DNA of 64,000 bases, taken from assembly GCA_902579285.1 (NCBI GenBank), contig CACHGA010000001.1, positions 62,001 to 126,000 of the forward strand, in the 5' to 3' direction. Origin of the DNA: an uncultured Pelagibacteraceae bacterium. Its GTDB lineage: Bacteria > Pseudomonadota > Alphaproteobacteria > Pelagibacterales > Pelagibacteraceae. Below the pieces are notes generated by a model, which was not told where the DNA came from, did no database searches, and saw only the letters and a program-made list of their open reading frames with translations. Shown here one piece after another: positions 27,641 to 37,626 of this stretch. The translations under genes were made by a program, and so were the position numbers. How positions within the stretch are numbered: position 1 is the first letter of the stretch; the number at the start of each line of letters is the position of its first letter.

Positions 27641-28975
27641 TTGTCTAAAAAATTTTTCATTAAAACTTTTGGTTGTCAAATGAATGAATATGATAGTAAT
27701 CGTATTTCTGATTTGTTTAAAGCCAATGGATATTTAGAAAGTCATGATTCTCAAAATATAAATTGCTACATTTTAAATACTTGTCATATAAGAGAAAAAG
27801 CAACAGAGAAAGTGTATTCAGATATCGGAAGACTAAAAAAAAATTATCGAAATAAAACTAAACCATTTGTTTTCATAACAGGTTGTGTTGCACAAGCAGA
27901 AAATGAGGAAATGATTAGAAGGGAGCCATATATAGACGCTGTGATTGGCCCGCAGTCGTATCAAAATATTCCTAATATATTATCATCATTAAATAACAAA
28001 ACAAAAAAATTTAACTTAACTGATTTTGATGTAATAGAAAAATTTGATAAACTTAATAGTTTAAAAAATTCAGATACAAATGTATCGTCTTTTGTAACTA
28101 TTCAAGAGGGTTGTGATAAATTCTGTAATTTTTGTGTAGTTCCTTACACAAGAGGAAGTGAATATTCCAGATCACCTGAGGAAATCTTCAAAGAGGTAGA
28201 TCATTTAGTTTTAAATGGAGCAAAAGAAATAACATTGTTAGGTCAAAACGTTAATGCATATTTATATAAAAAAAAAACTAAACTTTCAGATTTAATTTTA
28301 AAAATATGTAACAATAAAAAATTAAAACGAGTTAGATATACCACTTCTCACCCAAAAGATATGACAGATGATTTAATTGATTGTTATAAAAGTGAAAAAA
28401 AATTAATGCCTTTTCTTCATCTGCCAGTACAAAGTGGTTCAGATGATGTACTTAAAAATATGAATAGGAAACATACTAGAGAGCAATACTTAGATATTGT
28501 AGCTAAGCTTAAAAAAATCAATTCAGAAATAAATTTTTCGAGTGATTTTATTGTTGGTTATCCAGGAGAAAGCCAAAAAGATTTTGACGATACAATTTCA
28601 CTTATAAAAAGTGTAAATTTTATAAATTCTTTCTCGTTTATCTATAGTCCAAGGCCAGGCACCCCAGCTTCTAGAATGGAAATGATAGACATCAAAATAC
28701 AAAAGAAAAGATTAACAATATTACAAAATTTATTAGAAAAAATTCAAATTAAAAAAAATAATGATAAAATTAAAAAAGTAGAAGAAGTTTTAGTAGAAAA
28801 TAGACTAAAAAATCAAAATCAATATTTCGGTCGAACAAAAGATCTAACCCCGGTTATATTAAGCGATATAAGAGACTCTGACATTGGAAATATTATTAAA
28901 GTCAGAATTGATAAATGTGATAAAAAATCATTATTTGGCAAGAAGTGCTCTAATGAAACGGAAGTAGCAGCTTAA
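27641..28975 (+). CDS. miaB: tRNA methylthiotransferase MiaB
   Basis: Radical-SAM enzyme adding a methylthio group to i6A37 of tRNA. Start codon is TTG at 27641, four bases after fur. The N-terminal UPF0004 domain has three Cys of the auxiliary cluster (FIKTFGCQMNEYDS, LNTCHIREKA, ITGCVAQAE). The radical-SAM motif is CDKFCNFCVVPYTRG. A C-terminal TRAM domain follows (VEEVLVENRLKN). 444 aa, normal. The stop overlaps the phoH start by one base (TAATG). Confidence 0.96.
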   Translation: MSKKFFIKTFGCQMNEYDSNRISDLFKANGYLESHDSQNINCYILNTCHIREKATEKVYSDIGRLKKNYRNKTKPFVFITGCVAQAENEEMIRREPYIDAVIGPQSYQNIPNILSSLNNKTKKFNLTDFDVIEKFDKLNSLKNSDTNVSSFVTIQEGCDKFCNFCVVPYTRGSEYSRSPEEIFKEVDHLVLNGAKEITLLGQNVNAYLYKKKTKLSDLILKICNNKKLKRVRYTTSHPKDMTDDLIDCYKSEKKLMPFLHLPVQSGSDDVLKNMNRKHTREQYLDIVAKLKKINSEINFSSDFIVGYPGESQKDFDDTISLIKSVNFINSFSFIYSPRPGTPASRMEMIDIKIQKKRLTILQNLLEKIQIKKNNDKIKKVEEVLVENRLKNQNQYFGRTKDLTPVILSDIRDSDIGNIIKVRIDKCDKKSLFGKKCSNETEVAA

Positions 28976-29986
28976 TGTTAGAAGCAAAAAACTTAAGTAA
29001 AGAAATTTCTATAAAAAAAATTGACAACGAAACATCAAATATAAAAATTTTTAATAATAATATTTTATCTCAAATTGTTGGTGAATTTAATAAAAATTTA
29101 ATTAAAATTGAAAAATTAACTAAAACAAAAATTTTTTTTAGAGGAAATTCATTTACTATAAAAGGGGAAAGAGAGTCAGTTCTTTCAGTATCGAATGCTC
29201 TTGTATTTTTGGTAAATAAATTTCTTGTAACTGGTTCTTTGGAAGATAATGATGTAGATTATTCTATAAAGAAAATTGAAAATCAAAATTTAATGGATAA
29301 AAGTAATATTAGATCTATTGACCAGGTGATAAAGACTCCAAGAAGGTCAGTTATACCAAAGTCCAAAAAAACAATCTGAGTATTTAAGAGCCTTGCTAAA
29401 GGAGGATATAATTTTATCTCTTGGACCAGCTGGTACAGGCAAAAGTTATTTGGCAGTATCTGCTGCAGTCAATATGTTAATGGAAAAAAAAGTAGAAAAA
29501 GTTATTTTATCAAGACCTGCCGTTGAAGCAGGCGAGAGATTAGGTTTTTTACCTGGGGACCTAAAAGAGAAAGTCGATCCGTACCTCCAACCTTTATACG
29601 ACGCATTAAATGACTTATTAGGATATGAAAAAGTTCAAAGAAAAATTGAAGCAGGAGAAATAGAAATTGCCCCTTTAGCATTTATGAGAGGAAGAACTTT
29701 AAAAAATTCATTTGCTATATTGGATGAAGCGCAAAATGCATCATTAACTCAAATCAAAATGTTTTTAACAAGGATAGGTGAAAACTCAAAAATAGTAGTA
29801 AATGGCGATCCTTCACAAGTAGATCTTATGAATAAAAATCATTCTGGTTTGCTTCAGTCAAAAAAAATTTTACAAAATATAAAAGAGGTAAAATGCATTG
29901 AGTTTGACCATACAGATGTTGTGAGGCACCCACTAGTATCTAAAATTATACAGGCCTACCAACAAAAAACAGATGATAAAAGTTGA
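28975..29986 (+). CDS. phoH: PhoH-family ATPase, frame broken at a poly-A tract
   Basis: PhoH-like ATPase, probably RNA-related and commonly linked to ybeY. The track shows two ORFs. The first (28975-29379, 134 aa) carries the N-terminal domain through DQVIKTPRRSVIPKS, the usual lead-in. The second starts at TTG 29393 with the Walker A LGPAGTGKSYLAVSAAV, SRPAVEAGERLGFLPGD and FAILDEAQNAS. In other PhoH proteins the two parts are one chain. Between them is A7 (29365-29371); with six A the frame reads on as KKQSEYLRALLKED. So there is one extra base, and the span is 1012 nt. The 3' end overlaps ybeY. Confidence 0.92.
29365..29371 (+). other. A7 tract at the phoH frame break
   Basis: Seven A residues follow GTCC. 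The conserved continuation CAATCTGAGTATTTA (QSEYL) is in frame with the upstream part only with six A, so one base is extra. Confidence 0.85.
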
Positions 29987-30425
29987 TGTTTTTATCAAAA
30001 ATAAAAATTGGAAAAAAAAGATATCCAATCCTCAAAAATATTTAAATAGCAGAGTAAAATATTTAAGAAATTCGATTAGTTTTCTTAAAAATAAAAAAAT
30101 AAGTTTTTCAATACAATTAGCAGGAAATAAAGAAATAAAATTTCTTAATAAAAAATTTAGAAAAAAAAGTAAATCCACTGATGTTCTTTCTTTCCCATAT
30201 AATAATTTAAATGTACTCAAGAAACTAAAAAAAAAAGATATTTACTTAGGAGACATAATTTTAAATTATTATAAAATTAAGAAAAAAAATTTTAAAGAAA
30301 ATTTTAATAAATTATGGATTCACGGTTTCCTACATCTAGTGGGGCATAAACACAAAAAAAATAATGATTATTACAAAATGAATAAATTTGAAAAATTAAT
30401 ATTTAGTAAAATTAAAAAGAAATGA
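29973..30425 (+). CDS. ybeY: Endoribonuclease/rRNA maturation factor YbeY
   Basis: Zinc-dependent UPF0054 protein needed for 16S rRNA 3'-end maturation. The zinc-binding motif is LWIHGFLHLVGHKHKKNN (H-x3-H-x5-H). The preceding KSTDVLSFPYNN is the other signature of the family. 150 aa, normal. It overlaps the end of phoH by 14 bases and overlaps lnt by four. corC, commonly found between ybeY and lnt, is missing here. Confidence 0.94.
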   Translation: MIKVDVFIKNKNWKKKISNPQKYLNSRVKYLRNSISFLKNKKISFSIQLAGNKEIKFLNKKFRKKSKSTDVLSFPYNNLNVLKKLKKKDIYLGDIILNYYKIKKKNFKENFNKLWIHGFLHLVGHKHKKNNDYYKMNKFEKLIFSKIKKK

Positions 30426-31975
30426 CATTGGATTTTTTTAATAAAAGAGTTTTTATAATTTTCATATTTCCATTGATTTTGGGGGGTATAACTGTTTTAG
30501 GCTTTCAACCATTCAATTTATTTTTTGTAAATTTTTTTTCATTACCTTTATTATTTTTTTCAATAATATATGTTAAAAAAAAGTCCAAAAGCACCTATAG
30601 GAAAAAACCTTTTCTTAAAAATTTATTTATTCTTGGTTCATCTTTTGGTTTTGGTTTTTTCTTTTTTGGTATTTTTTGGATTGCGCATTCACTAACTTTT
30701 GATGAATCATTTAAAATTTTAATTCCTTTAAGCTTAATTTTAATTCCTTTATTTTTATCTTTATTTTTTTCATTACCTATAATGCTTATTGGTAATTTTT
30801 GCGAAAAAAATTTTTCATCAATTATATTGATCAGTTTAGTATTTTCTTTTTCAGATTTTATTAGAAGTAAAATTTTGACTGGTTTTCCATGGAACATTTG
30901 GAGTTATAGTTTTTCATGGTCTATTGAAAGTCTACAAATCTTAAAATTAATTGGAATTTTTTCGTTTAATCTTTTTGTCATTATAATTTTTTTTCTTCCG
31001 AGCTTAATTTTCTTTAGAAATAAATTAAAATATTATTTAATACCTTTATTTATAGTTCTGACTTTCTCAAATTACTTTTATGGTTCTTATAAAATAAATT
31101 CTATTAAACAATATCCCCAAGAAAAAATTAATTTTAAAATTGTTTCAGCAAAAATAGATATGGCAAATTTTAAAGACGAAGTAGATGTCGCTACTAAATT
31201 AATTAAATATAGTGAGCCAAATAAAAAACTAAAAATGGTCTTTATTTGGCCCGAAGGTGTCTTTATTAATGAAAATTTTTATAAAAACACAGAAATCAAA
31301 GAATTATTTAAAAATAATTTTTCTGAAAATCATTTAATTATATTTGGTGCAAACACGTCAAAAAAAATTTCTTCTATAAACAAATATTATAACAGTATGC
31401 TTGTTTCAAACAATAATCTTGAGTTTATCTCAAAATATGACAAAAAAAAACTTGTTCCATTCGGTGAATTCTTACCATTTGAGTCTATTCTGAATACCAT
31501 AGGTATCAAAAAAATTACTCCTGGCTACGAATCATTTTCCAGCGGTGATGGAAACTCTTTACTAAAATTTAATTTTAATAAAAAAAAAATAAAAATACTT
31601 CCTTTGATTTGTTATGAAATAATTTTTCCAGGTTTAGTAGAAGATAATGATAAATATAATTTTTTAATAAATATTTCTGAGGATGCCTGGTTCGGGAAAA
31701 GTATCGGACCTCATCAGCATTTTGCGAAAGCTATTTTTAGATCAATCGAGTCTAATGTTTTCACTCTAAGAGCTGCAAATATGGGTGTTAGCGCTTTTAT
31801 AAGTCCTGAAGGAAAAATTTTAAAAAACTTACAGCCAAATGAAATAGGCAATATAGAATTAAGTTTACCAATATTAGAGAATGACAAAAAGGAAATTAAA
31901 AATGATTTGATATTTTTGTCAGTTTTAATTACATTTGTGATTACTTTTTTAATTTTAAGAAAATTTAAAATCTAA
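30422..31975 (+). CDS. lnt: Apolipoprotein N-acyltransferase
   Basis: Inner-membrane enzyme adding the third acyl chain to lipoproteins. About six to eight TM segments lie in residues 8-210, and the nitrilase-like periplasmic domain runs from about 235 to 490. The catalytic triad is visible: Glu in FIWPEGVF, Lys in [15 protein letters not shown] and Cys in [11 protein letters not shown]. Length 517 aa is usual. The gene overlaps ybeY by four bases and its stop shares one base with the metK ATG (TAATG). It serves the lipoproteins seen nearby, such as LptE, DolP and DUF3576. Confidence 0.95.
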   Translation: MTLDFFNKRVFIIFIFPLILGGITVLGFQPFNLFFVNFFSLPLLFFSIIYVKKKSKSTYRKKPFLKNLFILGSSFGFGFFFFGIFWIAHSLTFDESFKILIPLSLILIPLFLSLFFSLPIMLIGNFCEKNFSSIILISLVFSFSDFIRSKILTGFPWNIWSYSFSWSIESLQILKLIGIFSFNLFVIIIFFLPSLIFFRNKLKYYLIPLFIVLTFSNYFYGSYKINSIKQYPQEKINFKIVSAKIDMANFKDEVDVATKLIKYSEPNKKLKMVFIWPEGVFINENFYKNTEIKELFKNNFSENHLIIFGANTSKKISSINKYYNSMLVSNNNLEFISKYDKKKLVPFGEFLPFESILNTIGIKKITPGYESFSSGDGNSLLKFNFNKKKIKILPLICYEIIFPGLVEDNDKYNFLINISEDAWFGKSIGPHQHFAKAIFRSIESNVFTLRAANMGVSAFISPEGKILKNLQPNEIGNIELSLPILENDKKEIKNDLIFLSVLITFVITFLILRKFKI

Positions 31976-33138
31976 TGAATTCAAAAAATTACCTTTTTAC
32001 AAGCGAGTCAGTTTCGGAAGGCCATCCAGATAAAGTTTGTGACAGGATCTCTGATATGGTCGTTGATAGTTATCTCTCAAAAGATCCTTTTTCTAGAGTT
32101 GCTTGTGAAACGTTAACAACAACAAACAAAGTAGTTTTAGCTGGGGAAACTAGAGGTCCAGAGATTAAAAAAAATGAATTAGAGGAAAAAGTTCGATCTT
32201 GTATTAAGGACATAGGTTATGAGCAAGACGGGTTTCACTGGAAAAATTGCAGTGTGGATATAAATTTGCATACACAGTCATCAGATATAGCAATGGGCGT
32301 CGACTCTAAAGGCAATAAGGATGAAGGAGCTGGAGACCAAGGTATAATGTTTGGATATGCATGTGATGAAACTGAAGTCTTGATGCCAGCACCAATATAT
32401 TATTCCCATAAAATTTTGGAACTAATGGCAATTGATAGAAAAAATGGAAAAGCAGACAAACTAGAACCAGATTCTAAAAGCCAAGTAACACTACAATACG
32501 TAGATGGTGTTCCATCAAAAGTTACAGCAGTAGTTATTTCAACACAACACTCTCCTAAAGTTTCGCAGTCTCAGGTCAAAGAAATTGTGAGACCATATCT
32601 TGAAAAAGCAATTCCTAAAAAATTATTAATGAATTTAAATGACAAAGATTTTTACGTAAACCCTACAGGACAATTTATAATTGGAGGACCTGATGGTGAT
32701 ACAGGATTAACTGGAAGAAAAATTATTGTTGATACTTACGGTGGCGCAGCACGCCACGGTGGAGGAGCTTTTTCAGGAAAAGATCCAAGCAAAGTAGATC
32801 GATCTGCAGCATATGCCGCAAGGTATGTTGCAAAAAACGTTGTGGCTTCAAAAATCTCAAAAAAGTGTGAAATTCAATTATCTTATGCAATCGGTGTCTC
32901 AAAACCATTATCTATTTATGTCAATCTTTTTGATGGAGATATAGAAAAAGAAAAGCACGTTGAAAAATTAATTACAAATAATTTTGATTTAAGCCCAAGA
33001 GGCATAAGAGAAATGTTAAATCTTAATAGGCCCATTTATGAGTCAACTGCTTCATATGGACATTTTGGAAGAAAACCAAGAGAAGACGGTTCTTTTTCGT
33101 GGGAAAAAACTGATAAAATATCTATTTTTAAAAAGTAG
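31975..33138 (+). CDS. metK: S-adenosylmethionine synthetase
   Basis: Makes SAM from methionine and ATP. Motifs: [16 protein letters not shown] at the N-terminus, the signature [29 protein letters not shown], and [19 protein letters not shown] (P-loop-like). 387 aa is normal. Its ATG overlaps the lnt stop, so there is no room for a dedicated SAM riboswitch immediately upstream; control probably comes from the operon. A hairpin with a T-run lies between it and nusA. trmB and rimP, usual next genes, are missing. Confidence 0.98.
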   Translation: MNSKNYLFTSESVSEGHPDKVCDRISDMVVDSYLSKDPFSRVACETLTTTNKVVLAGETRGPEIKKNELEEKVRSCIKDIGYEQDGFHWKNCSVDINLHTQSSDIAMGVDSKGNKDEGAGDQGIMFGYACDETEVLMPAPIYYSHKILELMAIDRKNGKADKLEPDSKSQVTLQYVDGVPSKVTAVVISTQHSPKVSQSQVKEIVRPYLEKAIPKKLLMNLNDKDFYVNPTGQFIIGGPDGDTGLTGRKIIVDTYGGAARHGGGAFSGKDPSKVDRSAAYAARYVAKNVVASKISKKCEIQLSYAIGVSKPLSIYVNLFDGDIEKEKHVEKLITNNFDLSPRGIREMLNLNRPIYESTASYGHFGRKPREDGSFSWEKTDKISIFKK

Positions 33139-33192
33139 TTCTTGAAAAGTCTGATAATTTAAATTAAATTAAAATCAAGTTATCTGGAAATG

Positions 33193-33219
33193 AAAATGGG
33201 CTTTTGCCCATTTTTTTTT
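33193..33219 (+). terminator. Candidate intrinsic terminator/attenuator between metK and nusA
   Basis: AAAATGGGC pairs with GCCCATTTT around a TTTT loop, followed by a further run of T residues. It lies 55 bases after the metK stop and 16 bases before the nusA start, so it could end the lnt-metK transcript or attenuate nusA. Confidence 0.7.
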
Positions 33220-33234
33220 AGGTAAAACGAAAAT

Positions 33235-34788
33235 ATGTTAAATAGAGGTATAGATAAGCAAGAACTTTTAAGGATCGTAGATTCTGTTGCAAATGAAAAA
33301 TCTATAGATAAAGAGTTAATACTCAATTCTATGGAAACAGCAATACAAAGGGCTGCATACAGTAAATTTGGATATGAAAATTCGATTGAAGCTACAATCA
33401 ATAGAGAAGATGGAAGTATTAAAATTCAAAAAGTTTTAGAAATTGTTGAAAGCGTTGAAGATCCAGTTAAGCAAATTTCATTAAAACAAGCCGAGAATAT
33501 AGACAAAAAAAATAAAAATTTAAAAATTGGTGATAAAATTTACGAAGAATTACCACAAATTGATTTTGGAAGAATAGCGGCTCAAAGTGCCAAACAAGTT
33601 ATTTCTCAAAAAGTTAGAGAAGCAGAAAAAAATAGACAATTTGAAGATTTTAAAGACAAACAAGGCCAAATTTTAAGTGGAATAATAAAACGAACAGAGT
33701 ACGGAAATGTAATTATTGATTTAGGTAGAGCGGAGGGAATTATAAGGAAAGAGGAGTTAATACAAAGAGAAGTTTTAAAGAACGGGGATAGAGTAAAAGC
33801 TTACTGTTTTGAGGTTAAACAAGACACAAAGGGTCATCAAATATTTTTATCTAGAGCCCATCCGCAATTTTTAGCAAGATTATTTTTTCAAGAGGTTCCG
33901 GAAATTTATGAAGGTGTAATAGAAATAAAATCAGTATCGAGGGATCCCGGAAGTAGAGCAAAAATATGTGTTAATTCAAAAGACTCCTCTCTTGATCCTG
34001 TCGGTGCATGCGTTGGAATGAGAGGTAGCAGAGTTCAAACAGTGGTTAATGAATTGCAAGGAGAAAAAATAGATATAATAAAATGGACTGAAGATTTACC
34101 TACACTAGTAGCAGAGTCTTTATCGCCAGCTGAAATCCAAAAAGTTTTAATTGATGAAGAGAATAAAAGAATAGAGGTAATTTTGTCTGAAGAAAACTTA
34201 AGTAAAGCTATAGGTAGAAGAGGACAAAATGTTAGACTTGCATCTAAATTAATAAATTACGAAATAGATATACTAACAGATGCTGAAGACTCAGAGAGAA
34301 GACAAAAAGAATTTAAAGAGAGAACAGAACTTCTTGTTAAAGCATTAGAAGTAGACGAAACTTTAGGACAGCTTTTGGTTTCAGAAAACTTCCAAAATAT
34401 TGAAGAAATTGCCCAATCAAATGTCGAGGATCTTTCTAAAATTGAAGGTATCGAGGAAACAACTGCTAAAGAATTAATTGAAAGAGGAAAAGAATATTTG
34501 ATTAAAGAAAAAGAAGAAATTTCTGAAAAATTAAAAAAACTTGGTGTTGAAGATAGTTTGACTAAACTTGAAGGAATGACCCAAGGAATGTTGGTTGTCC
34601 TAGGAGAAAAAAATATCAAGAAACTTAAAGATTTTGCTGAACTTTCTTCTGACGAACTTATCGGTGGTATGGATGAAATTAAAGGTAAAAGAATAAAAGT
34701 AGACGGATATTTAGAGGAGTTTAATTTATCCAAAGAAGAAGCTGACAACTTAATAATGAGTGCAAGAAAGATAGTATTCGCTGATTAA
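33235..34788 (+). CDS. nusA: Transcription elongation/antitermination factor NusA
   Basis: RNA-polymerase-binding factor for pausing, termination and rRNA antitermination. Domains in order: N-terminal RNAP-binding domain (about 1-125), S1 (ILSGIIKRTEYGNVIIDLG, near residue 142), KH1 (VGACVGMRGSRVQTV) and KH2 (SKAIGRRGQNVRLASKL), then two acidic helix-hairpin-helix repeats (LSKIEGIEETTAKELIERG). 517 aa. The usual rimP upstream and ylxR downstream are absent. infB begins four bases on. A second possible ATG is at codon 32, but the first fits the family N-terminus. Confidence 0.97.
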   Translation: MLNRGIDKQELLRIVDSVANEKSIDKELILNSMETAIQRAAYSKFGYENSIEATINREDGSIKIQKVLEIVESVEDPVKQISLKQAENIDKKNKNLKIGDKIYEELPQIDFGRIAAQSAKQVISQKVREAEKNRQFEDFKDKQGQILSGIIKRTEYGNVIIDLGRAEGIIRKEELIQREVLKNGDRVKAYCFEVKQDTKGHQIFLSRAHPQFLARLFFQEVPEIYEGVIEIKSVSRDPGSRAKICVNSKDSSLDPVGACVGMRGSRVQTVVNELQGEKIDIIKWTEDLPTLVAESLSPAEIQKVLIDEENKRIEVILSEENLSKAIGRRGQNVRLASKLINYEIDILTDAEDSERRQKEFKERTELLVKALEVDETLGQLLVSENFQNIEEIAQSNVEDLSKIEGIEETTAKELIERGKEYLIKEKEEISEKLKKLGVEDSLTKLEGMTQGMLVVLGEKNIKKLKDFAELSSDELIGGMDEIKGKRIKVDGYLEEFNLSKEEADNLIMSARKIVFAD

Positions 34789-34791
34789 AAT

Positions 34792-37005
34792 ATGCAAAAA
34801 GATAAAAATAAAAAAAAAACTCTAACAATATCAAGCTCGTTTACCAAAAAATTTAATCCAAGCTCTTTTGGCAAGACTTCAAAAAAATCTTACGTAGTGG
34901 ATAAGAAGAAAAATGTCAAATCTCCTTTCAAGTCTAACAAAAATTTTTCATCTAATTCTGCTTTTAAAGGTAGCCAAAATAATAGGAATTTTAATAGGAA
35001 ATTTGTTGAGCAACAAGCAACAAAAAGATTTATCAGATCAGATAAAAATAAAAAAGATGAAACTGACAGAACAAAAGATAAAGGAAATTTTAAAGATAAG
35101 AATTTTAATACCAAGAGAGAGTCAAAGTTAACAATTTCGACAGCAATGAACGTTGAAGAATTTGAAATTAAACAAAGAAGTTTAGCTTCAGTTAAAAGAG
35201 CAAGACTAAAAGATAAGAAAGGTTTAAATGACGGTGAAAAAAAGGAATTTAAGAAAGTTATAAGAGAAGTAAAAATCCCTTCACAAATAACTATTCAAGA
35301 GTTATCAAATAGAATGGCAGAACAATCTGCATCTATTATCAAATTTTTATTAAATATGGGTGTGAAAGCCACAATAAATCATACTATCGATAAAGATACT
35401 TCAGAATATATTGTTAAAGAATTTGGTCACAAAGCAATTTTTGAAGAAGTGCCAGTGAAAATATTAAATAAAATCTCACAAAATAATGAAAAAAATTTAT
35501 CTCCTAGGTCACCAATAGTGACTATAATGGGACATGTTGATCACGGAAAAACTTCCTTATTAGACTCCCTAAGAAGCTCAAATGTTGTTTCAGGTGAACA
35601 CGGAGGAATCACACAACATATAGGAGCTTATCAAGTTGGCGATTCAGATAACAAAGTAATTACATTCATTGACACTCCAGGGCATGCTGCATTTACAGAA
35701 ATGAGAGCAAGAGGTTCAAAAGTAACTGATATTGTTGTTTTGGTAATTGCTGCTGATGACGGAGTTAAACCACAAACAGTCGAAGCAATTCAACACGCAA
35801 AGGCCGCAAAAGTTCCTATAATAGTTGCAATTAACAAATGCGATTTACCGAATTCTAATATAAACAAAATAAAGAACGACCTGATGCGTTACGAGTTAGT
35901 AGCTGAGGATCTAAGTGGTGATACTCTGTTTGTTGAAGTGTCAGCTACTAAGAAAAAAAACCTAGATAAATTAAAAGAAACCATTTTACTCCAAGCAGAA
36001 GTTTTAGATTTAAAGGCTTCAAAAGATGGGCAGGCCAAAGGAATTGTTTTGGAGTCTAAAATCGATAAAGGAAAAGGTCCAGTCTCAACCATTTTAATAA
36101 CCGAGGGTTCTTTAAAAAAAGGGGATCATTTTGTCTGTGGTAAAACATTAGGAAAAGTTCGTGCGATGATTAGCCATGAAGGTAAAAATCTTGAGGCTGC
36201 TTTACCCTCAATGCCAGTAGAAATACTTGGTATGCAAGAATCAGCAAAAGCTGGAGATGAATTTTTTGTAGTTGAAAATGAGGATGAAGCAAAAAAAATA
36301 AATGATTTTGAAAAATTAGGAATAAAGGAAAACCAAAATATAATATTGCAAGACAACACAAAACTCTTTGACAAACAAGGAACAAAAGAAGAATTGAATA
36401 TTATTTTAAAATCTGATGTTCAAGGATCAAGCGAGGCACTTAGGAATGCAATTAATAAAATTAGTCATTCCGAGGTGACTCCTAAAATTATTTTATCAGA
36501 TATTGGAATGATAAATGAGACAGATATATCACTTGCAAAGGCTTCTGATGCTATAGTCATTGGATTTAATGTAAAACCAAATAAAGAAGCAAAAAAATTA
36601 TCTGAAGCCCAAAAAGTAAGAATAGAATTTTTTAATGTAATTTACAAAGCCATTGAATTTGTTGAAAAGTCTCTTTCAGGTCTTTTAGAGCCCGAAAGGA
36701 AAGAAAAAATTGAAGGCACAGCAGAGATACTTAAAATTTTTAAACTTTCAAAGTCTGGAAAAGTTGCTGGATCAAAAGTTACTGAGGGTGAAATAAAGAA
36801 TAATTCTAAGGCACGAATTATTAGAGATGGGAAAATAGTGTATGATGGGCAAATCACAAGTATTTTTAGAGAAAAAAATGCTGCGAAAGAAGTTAAAAGC
36901 GGACTTGAATGCGGTATTACTTTTAAAAACTTTCTTGATTTTAAGGAAAAAGATATGATCGAGTCCTACAAAGTTGATATGATAGAAAGGCAAATAAATG
37001 AATAA
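34792..37005 (+). CDS. infB: Translation initiation factor IF-2
   Basis: GTPase that places initiator tRNA on the 30S subunit. The first ~150 residues are a lysine/asparagine-rich, low-complexity N-domain, shorter than in most Alphaproteobacteria. The IF2 N2 motif ([26 protein letters not shown]) follows. The GTPase domain has [14 protein letters not shown] (G1), [15 protein letters not shown] (G3) and NKCDLP (G4). The C-terminal domains follow. 737 aa. It overlaps rbfA by eight bases. Confidence 0.97.
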   Translation: MQKDKNKKKTLTISSSFTKKFNPSSFGKTSKKSYVVDKKKNVKSPFKSNKNFSSNSAFKGSQNNRNFNRKFVEQQATKRFIRSDKNKKDETDRTKDKGNFKDKNFNTKRESKLTISTAMNVEEFEIKQRSLASVKRARLKDKKGLNDGEKKEFKKVIREVKIPSQITIQELSNRMAEQSASIIKFLLNMGVKATINHTIDKDTSEYIVKEFGHKAIFEEVPVKILNKISQNNEKNLSPRSPIVTIMGHVDHGKTSLLDSLRSSNVVSGEHGGITQHIGAYQVGDSDNKVITFIDTPGHAAFTEMRARGSKVTDIVVLVIAADDGVKPQTVEAIQHAKAAKVPIIVAINKCDLPNSNINKIKNDLMRYELVAEDLSGDTLFVEVSATKKKNLDKLKETILLQAEVLDLKASKDGQAKGIVLESKIDKGKGPVSTILITEGSLKKGDHFVCGKTLGKVRAMISHEGKNLEAALPSMPVEILGMQESAKAGDEFFVVENEDEAKKINDFEKLGIKENQNIILQDNTKLFDKQGTKEELNIILKSDVQGSSEALRNAINKISHSEVTPKIILSDIGMINETDISLAKASDAIVIGFNVKPNKEAKKLSEAQKVRIEFFNVIYKAIEFVEKSLSGLLEPERKEKIEGTAEILKIFKLSKSGKVAGSKVTEGEIKNNSKARIIRDGKIVYDGQITSIFREKNAAKEVKSGLECGITFKNFLDFKEKDMIESYKVDMIERQINE

Positions 37006-37372
37006 AAATTCAATTGAAGGATATCCAAATCATAGACATCTTAGAGTTGGTGAACTAGTGAAACAAAATTTAGGTCAAATATTTATAAGAAATGAGGCGA
37101 AAATACCTGCATTTAATACCAAAATGGTTACTGTAACGGAAGTAAAAATGAGCTCAGATTTAAAATCAGCAAGAGCTTACGTTATACCGCTTGGCGGAAA
37201 AGAGACTAAAAAAACAGTTAATATATTGACCGAGTTTTCTTATCTTGTTAGAAAGGCTTTGTCAAAAAAACTAGATATAAAATTTCTTCCGCGTTTATAT
37301 TTTGTAGAAGACAAATCTTTTGATTATGCAGAAAGAATTGAAAAACTTATTAAAGAAAATAAAAATAAATGA
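36998..37372 (+). CDS. rbfA: Ribosome-binding factor A
   Basis: Cold-shock/30S maturation factor with a KH-like fold. Signatures: RHLRVGELVKQNLGQIF at the N-terminus, VTVTEVKMSSDLKSARAYVIPLG, and LDIKFLPRLYFVEDKSFDYAERIEKLI at the C-terminus. 124 aa. It overlaps infB by eight bases and rpsO by four. truB normally stands between rbfA and rpsO and is missing here. Confidence 0.95.
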   Translation: MNKNSIEGYPNHRHLRVGELVKQNLGQIFIRNEAKIPAFNTKMVTVTEVKMSSDLKSARAYVIPLGGKETKKTVNILTEFSYLVRKALSKKLDIKFLPRLYFVEDKSFDYAERIEKLIKENKNK

Positions 37373-37626
37373 AATCAAAAAAAAATATTATTAAATTGTT
37401 AGCACTTCATAAAAATGATGTCGGATCAACAGAAGTTCAAATTGGAATACTAAGTGAGAAAATAAAAAATCTATCTGAACATTTTAAAAAATTTAAGAAA
37501 GACATACATTCAACTAGGGGACTAACTAAATCTGTAAATCAAAGGAAAAGACTTTTACAATATTTGAGCAAAAAAAACCCAAAAGCATATACGGATATTA
37601 TAAAAAAACTTAATTTAAGAAAATAA
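37369..37626 (+). CDS. rpsO: 30S ribosomal protein S15
   Basis: Primary 16S rRNA-binding protein. The family features are VGSTEVQIGILSEKIKNLSEHFK, KDIHSTRGL and RKRLLQYLSKKNPKAYTDIIKKLNLRK. 85 aa, slightly short of the usual 89, as the N-terminus begins directly at KKNIIKLL. It overlaps rbfA by four bases and abuts pnp with no spacer, so there is no classical leader hairpin between rpsO and pnp. Confidence 0.97.
   Translation: MKSKKNIIKLLALHKNDVGSTEVQIGILSEKIKNLSEHFKKFKKDIHSTRGLTKSVNQRKRLLQYLSKKNPKAYTDIIKKLNLRK

Noticed and set aside
29393-29986. Second phoH ORF as a separate gene
   Set aside because: It lacks an N-terminal domain and an independent start, and one base change in the A7 tract joins it to the preceding PhoH N-terminal part.
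31960-31990. SAM riboswitch before metK
   Set aside because: The metK ATG overlaps the lnt stop, leaving no leader; no riboswitch-like structure is apparent.
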